From Caballeronia sp. BR00000012568055 (GTDB lineage: Bacteria; Pseudomonadota; Gammaproteobacteria; Burkholderiales; Burkholderiaceae), in the NCBI RefSeq assembly GCF_029439455.1, contig NZ_JAQFVG010000242.1, positions 23,776-87,775 on the forward strand: a DNA stretch of 64,000 bases. Direction: 5' to 3'. Of the stretch, positions 63,726 to 64,000 are shown piece after piece. Numbering within the stretch: the stretch's first letter is position 1; each line of letters begins with the position of its first letter. Below the pieces are notes generated by a model. It had not been told where the DNA came from and searched no databases. It was given only the letters and a program-made list of their open reading frames with translations. The position numbers were made by a program, and so were the translations under genes.

Positions 63726-64000
63726 ATGAAACGACTTGGTCTTGCAGTTGCGTTACTGTCGTGCGCGTATGCGGTGAATGCCGCCGAACCTGCCGCTTGC
63801 AAAAACGTGCGATTCGCGGATGTCGGCTGGACGGATATCGCGGCGACGACGGGTTTGGCATCGACGGTATTGCAAGGACTCGGCTACAACCCGACGAAGA
63901 CGATTGCTTCCGTGCCGATTACGTTCGCAGGCGTGAAGAGCAAACAGATCGATGTGTTCCTCGGCTATTGGTCACCGACGATGGACCCGATAATCGATCC
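63726..64000 (+). CDS. choline/glycine betaine ABC substrate-binding protein, N-terminal part (cut by window edge)
   Basis: The open frame has 91 codons before the window ends. A signal peptide (MKRLGLAVALLSCAYAVNA, cleavage near AEPA) precedes the OpuAC-type domain start: CKNVRFADVGWTDIAATTGL, then STVLQGLGYNPTKT and IDVFLGYWSPTMDP. These match ChoX/ProX proteins that bind choline or betaine through aromatic residues. It is the expected periplasmic partner of ProV-ProW. GGAGAACTCACT precedes the ATG. Confidence 0.88.
   Translation, partial: MKRLGLAVALLSCAYAVNAAEPAACKNVRFADVGWTDIAATTGLASTVLQGLGYNPTKTIASVPITFAGVKSKQIDVFLGYWSPTMDPIID

Overview
The window reads as a GC-rich beta-proteobacterial replicon of the Burkholderiaceae (Burkholderia/Paraburkholderia/Caballeronia type). 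Protein families, gene order and codon use all fit. It carries the replication and partition centre of a secondary chromosome (chromid). A Rep_3-type initiator gene (43612-44979) lies next to 1.6 kb of non-coding DNA (42006-43611) packed with about 19 same-strand 17-bp iterons. A parA-parB operon follows (46782-45031), with six copies of a 16-bp palindrome (CTTTATGCGCATAAAG and one-mismatch variants) spread over 15.7 kb as probable parS sites. A KfrA-like coiled-coil protein and a catalytically degenerate tyrosine-recombinase homologue flank the iterons. A kbl-tdh pair near the origin fits, as far as I recall, chromosome 2 of Burkholderia.

Left arm (1-34 kb): accessory metabolism and regulation. 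It starts with the 3' part of zwf, followed by a FUSC-type membrane protein and a LysR-LysE-CPBP operon. Next come an NAD(P)-binding reductase, a PhoD phosphatase gene broken by a frameshift, a UspA protein, a Spy/CpxP-like protein, and a class II aldolase with an IclR regulator and an MHS transporter. Then follow a cysteine-less AhpD-like protein coupled to an MmyB-like regulator, a 1268-aa CheB-CheR-PAS-GAF protein without kinase output, a cupin, MocR and DJ-1 genes. A symporter / amino-acid-binding protein / NIT-ANTAR operon, a LysR, a Gfo/Idh oxidoreductase and a QseBC-like two-component system come next. A MarR-GNAT fusion and an M20 hydrolase-MHS transporter-LysR locus close the arm. Three extra iteron-like sites occur at 28.2-28.35 kb, 14 kb from the main array.

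Origin region (34-51 kb): YceI lipoprotein, tdh-kbl with an XRE-cupin regulator, CsbD, DUF2252, recombinase-like protein, KfrA-like protein, iterons, rep, parB, parA, a Pat-like acetyltransferase and an unknown protein. parS-like palindromes sit in nearly every gap; one overlaps the Shine-Dalgarno of parB and another lies inside a coding sequence.

Right arm (50-64 kb): a non-phosphorylating L-fucose-type catabolic cluster (aldo/keto reductase, lactonase, SDR dehydrogenase with an in-frame TAG, FAH hydrolase). It is followed by a hotdog thioesterase, a chemoreceptor, an AGE-family epimerase, MgtC, a 50-aa protein and a flavin reductase. The window ends with a glycine-betaine/choline ABC uptake locus (proV, proW, a GlxA-type AraC regulator and a truncated substrate-binding protein). 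No rRNA, tRNA, CRISPR array or insertion sequence was recognised.
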